This document shows positions 61,093-64,000 of a DNA stretch of 64,000 bases, in pieces. Position 1 is the first letter of the stretch. Every line of letters starts with the position of its first letter. The stretch comes from Hansfordia pulvinata. Its lineage: Eukaryota > Ascomycota > Sordariomycetes > Xylariales. The notes under the pieces are model-generated. The model was not told the origin of the DNA, searched no databases, and saw nothing but the letters and a program-made list of their open reading frames with translations. Location of the stretch: the NCBI GenBank assembly GCA_006538405.1, contig BJKQ01000014.1:558001-622000 (forward strand). Direction: 5' to 3'. Both the position numbers and the translations under genes were made by a program.

Positions 61093-61989
61093 TGAGTGGG
61101 GACGCAAGGAGGGAAGGTAGGAGGAGTTGAGTAGAAAAAGGAGTGCAAAAAGGAGTAGGGGGGGTCCTGAGGGATGAATAGTAGAACTCATTTCTCTTGT
61201 CTCGCTACGAGGTACCTAGAATACCATGAATGAAGAAGAATAGAGGAAAGGGGGAGGGATCAAGGTCACTTAAGGTAGCGAGACAGTTTTGTGCGCAGCC
61301 ATAGTAACCAGCTTAAGAGGTACTTACCCAAGTAAGGAGGTAGGTAGGAGAGGCAGGCAGGGGCATGCAACATGCAAACCGAGGCTTATTAATATGGTTG
61401 AAATCGCAACACAGAGGCGCTTAAGAATCCAGAGCAGCCATCAGACAGCCAGGTGTACAATTAACGATTCATTTTTGACTTTCATTAGTACAACACATGG
61501 CAACCACCCGGCGTCATGAAACCTCGGCACTCTACTGTGGCAAAGTAGAAAACAGTGGTGGTACTATACAAACAACATCAAAGGCACGCCTGCCGACAGA
61601 CCACCTCTGAAGGGCCGGCAATAGCTATACAGCCCACACATTGTGGACAGAGAACACCCAAGTGGCCACCATGCCAAGTGGGTTGGCTGCCTCCGTCACT
61701 GTCTCTGTTCCAAGACAGACTACCACTAAAGGCCATTATCGTGCCAAGTGCCGCGTGTGTCGAACCGGCAAGTACACGACGTGACCGCTGCCCAAGTCGA
61801 AGGCTGGGTTACGTATCCGGGCCGAAAGGCCATTCAGAACGCCACCCAGCACCTCATAAGCCAGTCAATCCTCATTGACCGTGGCCGAATCGCATCATTG
61901 CATGGCAGGCAGCCAGCGTGTCCTGAATCCCGCGCCAACGTTCATGATTGGTGACCGAGCTTCTCCTTCTTCACCCAACCTCAACAATA
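61029..61989. other. Intergenic region between convergent genes
   Basis: Starts with a GT repeat (61061-61090) in the 3' region of the DUF1295 gene. TACC-type words lie near 61210-61220 and 61320-61350. No gene is seen. Confidence 0.7.
61061..61090 (+). repeat. GT microsatellite
   Basis: Fifteen GT units immediately downstream of the DUF1295 stop codon, in the presumed 3' untranslated region. Confidence 0.9.
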
Positions 61990-63804
61990 TCACGCCATGC
62001 GCAAGTCGAATGCATGGAGCTGCTTCGTGGTTCGTGGGAGCTTCTTGTTCTGCTCGTATAAGCTGCCGCAATTGGCGCAGAGAGTCTGGCAAGGGTCAGT
62101 ATGAACACAGTAGAAAAGAGAGAACATGACCGCAAAACTTACCCTGGGACCAGCAGGACCATCTCGCACAGCCCAGACGCTCGTGCCCCAGATCCAGCAG
62201 TGGTAGCAGCGCCACTGGAGCCTCTCCTGATCACTGAGAGAACTGACGCCTCCGCCGTATCCGGCATCTGGCGTGCCGCGGCCGCCAGGCGTCCCTGACC
62301 GACCGGTGGGACTCAGACTACGGAACCTCCTCTTCTTCTTCGATCTTTCGCCTCTGCCCATGCGCTCTTCTTCCACCTCGAAGCCACCCAGAGGCGTCCC
62401 GCCAAGCATACCGGCATTGCTGCTGAAGCGAGCTGTTTCTCGTCGGAGTCGACGCACTTCGCGCTCACGGTCAATCTCGCGCTTCTCCATATCTTCTTTT
62501 GTAAGAGCCTCGATCTTGGGCTCCCAGTCGTCACCCAGGTGCTCGGGGTCGTAGCGCCAACCAGCGTCAGCGCCAAAAGCGGCGTCGTTGGCAACTTCAG
62601 TCCCCGCTGCGCCCCATCCGCCAACCAAGCCGCCCGACTCGCAAGCTTCCTTCTTGAGCCGCAGCACGGCCTCGTAGATGGCGTGCGTCAAGACAGGCAC
62701 CCACTCGCAAGGCAGGGCAAGGTCAGCACATGTGACTTTGGCAAAAGCTTCGGCAGTCCCTGGCGGGTGTAGGAGCGACCATTCAAATTTGTCGGTATAT
62801 ACCTGGGAGGACAGGTTGACATTGAGATTGACGATGCAGCGGTACGTGTCGTCGGGATCGAAATCTTCCGAGTCAGCAGGTATAGGCGTGGCAGTTGCCG
62901 TCGCAGTAAGGGCTTGCACCTGCGAGGCGGGGACTTTGGAGGGCGTGTCGAAGCCATGGCGGGAAGGCGTATCGGCGGCGGCAGCTGCGGCTCGAGCAGG
63001 TTGCGTGAGGGGCGTCCCCGGCGTGGCGGGGGTATCCCGCGACCCTAGCTGGTTCTGAGAGGCTCGGTTGTTCTTGTTGTCCGAGTGGAACAGGGGGTGA
63101 AGGGCGACACCGGCATATTCCTCGAGCTGGGTACGAATCTGCTTGCTGATTTCAGCGATGATGACGCCGGGGTTGGGCAGGTCGAGCTCTTGAACGAGCG
63201 TGGTAGCGAATTGATCAGTAGTGGTGACACACTCGTGCAGGTTCCAGAGGAAAATGTCACGAAGCTTGTAAGGGGCCGTCAGCTCGCCGAGGCGGAAGAG
63301 CGAAGGGTCCATGTTTGGCGGCAACTGATTCTGAGCGCGCATCATGGGGAAAGTGGCAGCGGGCATGTAGGCGGGGATGTCGACATCGATGCGGATGGGA
63401 ATGAGGGTAAGAGGCATGCTGGCCTGGGCCTGGTTGTGCAGGTCGGAGCGAACGCGCGACTTGAGCATCCAATCGCGCCAGATGCCCTGGAGGTGGACGG
63501 GGGCATCGATGTCCTTGGCGAGCTTGTCTTGGGGTTCGGCCCCGGGGTGGCCCGCAGACGAGTCTTCTCGGCGGATGGAGCGCAGGCCGGAGGGGCGGCG
63601 GCGCGAATCGCCATCATCGTCGTCGTCGTAGTCGTAGCCATCTTCGGCATAGTTGATGACGGTGGTGCCGCGCTTCGTGGTTCGTGACAGAGTGGCGGGC
63701 TGGATGCTGTTGTGGGCGACGGGGGTCAGAAGCGCATTGTTGTAGGCGCGCAGTCGCGGCGCGTAGCTCGACAAGGCCGCCTGAGGCGGCGGGCGCGAGT
63801 CCAT
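61990..63804 (-). CDS. SNF5/Sfh1 chromatin-remodelling subunit with GATA-like zinc finger
   Basis: Core subunit of the RSC/SWI-SNF remodelling complex, nuclear. Minus-strand exons 63804-62143 and 62085-61990; 585 aa. The 57-base intron (62142-62086; GTAAGT...CCAG) is a multiple of three and has no stop. An acidic patch near residue 60 precedes the two SNF5 repeats: about 180-240 (KLRDIFLWNLHECVTTTDQF ... IRTQLEEY) and about 320-390 (CIVNLNVNLSSQVYTDKFEW ... WVPVLTHAIYEAVLRLKKEA). A charged helical stretch and a basic KKKRR segment follow. The C-terminal finger is Cys533-2-Cys536-20-Cys557-2-Cys560 (WRCYHCWIWG ... TLCANCGSLYE), a GATA-type finger typical of fungal Sfh1 proteins; plain Snf5 is the alternative. 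Start ATG 63804. Confidence 0.93.
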   Translation of the reverse strand: MDSRPPPQAALSSYAPRLRAYNNALLTPVAHNSIQPATLSRTTKRGTTVINYAEDGYDYDDDDDGDSRRRPSGLRSIRREDSSAGHPGAEPQDKLAKDIDAPVHLQGIWRDWMLKSRVRSDLHNQAQASMPLTLIPIRIDVDIPAYMPAATFPMMRAQNQLPPNMDPSLFRLGELTAPYKLRDIFLWNLHECVTTTDQFATTLVQELDLPNPGVIIAEISKQIRTQLEEYAGVALHPLFHSDNKNNRASQNQLGSRDTPATPGTPLTQPARAAAAAADTPSRHGFDTPSKVPASQVQALTATATATPIPADSEDFDPDDTYRCIVNLNVNLSSQVYTDKFEWSLLHPPGTAEAFAKVTCADLALPCEWVPVLTHAIYEAVLRLKKEACESGGLVGGWGAAGTEVANDAAFGADAGWRYDPEHLGDDWEPKIEALTKEDMEKREIDREREVRRLRRETARFSSNAGMLGGTPLGGFEVEEERMGRGERSKKKRRFRSLSPTGRSGTPGGRGTPDAGYGGGVSSLSDQERLQWRCYHCWIWGTSVWAVRDGPAGPRVSFAVMFSLFYCVHTDPCQTLCANCGSLYEQNKKLPRTTKQLHAFDLRMA

Positions 63805-64000
63805 GTTGAGGGTATCTGAGAGCGGGAGGCAAGACTAGATGGCGGCAAGTCTCATGCTGCGAGATGGCTTGAGGACGAGACAGGCGCGGGCGTCGCCAGT
63901 CTGGGGACGGCGACGGCAACAAGACGACAATGCTCGCTTTTGAAATTCACAGTGGCCTTTCAAGTTTCGGGCGCGTGGGCGCGATCGGGGCAGCAAGTAG
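63805..64000. other. Upstream region of the Sfh1 gene
   Basis: About 200 bases containing the leader and proximal promoter of the minus-strand SNF5/Sfh1 gene. No further feature is recognised before the window ends. Confidence 0.6.

Noticed and set aside
16843..63804. Secondary-metabolite cluster
   Set aside because: No polyketide synthase, peptide synthetase, terpene cyclase or P450 gene is present; the neighbours are unrelated housekeeping and secretory genes.
1..64000. Transposons and RIP-mutated repeats
   Set aside because: No AT-rich, TpA-biased blocks, terminal repeats, or reverse-transcriptase or transposase motifs were seen.

Overview
The window is nuclear DNA of a filamentous ascomycete (Pezizomycotina), most likely a Sordariomycete. 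Coding sequence is GC-rich. Genes carry short GT-AG introns with GTRNGT-like donors, and the families are typical of moulds: two Zn2Cys6 regulators, a secreted GH7 cellulase, a secreted S8 subtilase, a fungal MFS transporter and an SNF5/Sfh1 remodelling subunit. There is no operon structure, CRISPR, rRNA or recognisable transposon.

Layout: 1-5.8 kb is non-coding with microsatellites. 5.8-8.2 (+) is an MFS transporter. 9.4-10.8 (+) is a P-loop sulfotransferase-like protein. 10.8-16.8 is a gene-poor, motif-rich stretch. 16.8-20.6 (+) is a long coiled-coil protein. 22.7-23.4 (+) is a small secreted Cys-containing protein. At 23.5 (+) lies tRNA-Gly(GCC). 24.0-25.2 (-) is a D-2-hydroxyacid dehydrogenase. 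28.1-29.5 (+) is a proteinase K-like subtilase. 30.1-31.7 (-) is a thiolase-like protein. 33.1-35.7 (+) is a membrane-anchored protein resembling those annotated 'histidine kinase group protein'. 37.4-39.0 (+) is a GH7 cellobiohydrolase. 40.7-43.0 (-) is Zn2Cys6 regulator A. 43.0-52.7 is a 9.7 kb desert between divergent regulators. 52.7-56.0 (+) is Zn2Cys6 regulator B, CLR-1/ClrA-like. 60.0-61.0 (+) is a DUF1295 membrane protein. 62.0-63.8 (-) is an SNF5/Sfh1 subunit.

Two whole-window observations stand out. First, seven single-base reading-frame losses occur in six different genes, each beside a short G/C run. In every gene, restoring one base per site gives an exact multiple of three and a family-consistent protein. 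This points to systematic homopolymer undercalls in the assembly rather than pseudogenes. Second, the intergenic DNA, but not the genes, is full of three short word families (TACCTACC/TACCTAGGTA, GTACTCGTAC, TACGGAGTAC), densest at 12.6-15.3 kb and 43.8-52.5 kb.

Functionally, a GH7 cellulase, a divergently or convergently placed pair of zinc-cluster regulators (one resembling the cellulose regulator CLR-1) and a CGG-N5-CCG site upstream of the cellulase suggest a cellulose-response neighbourhood. The remaining genes look like ordinary housekeeping or secretory functions. No clearly novel molecular system was found.
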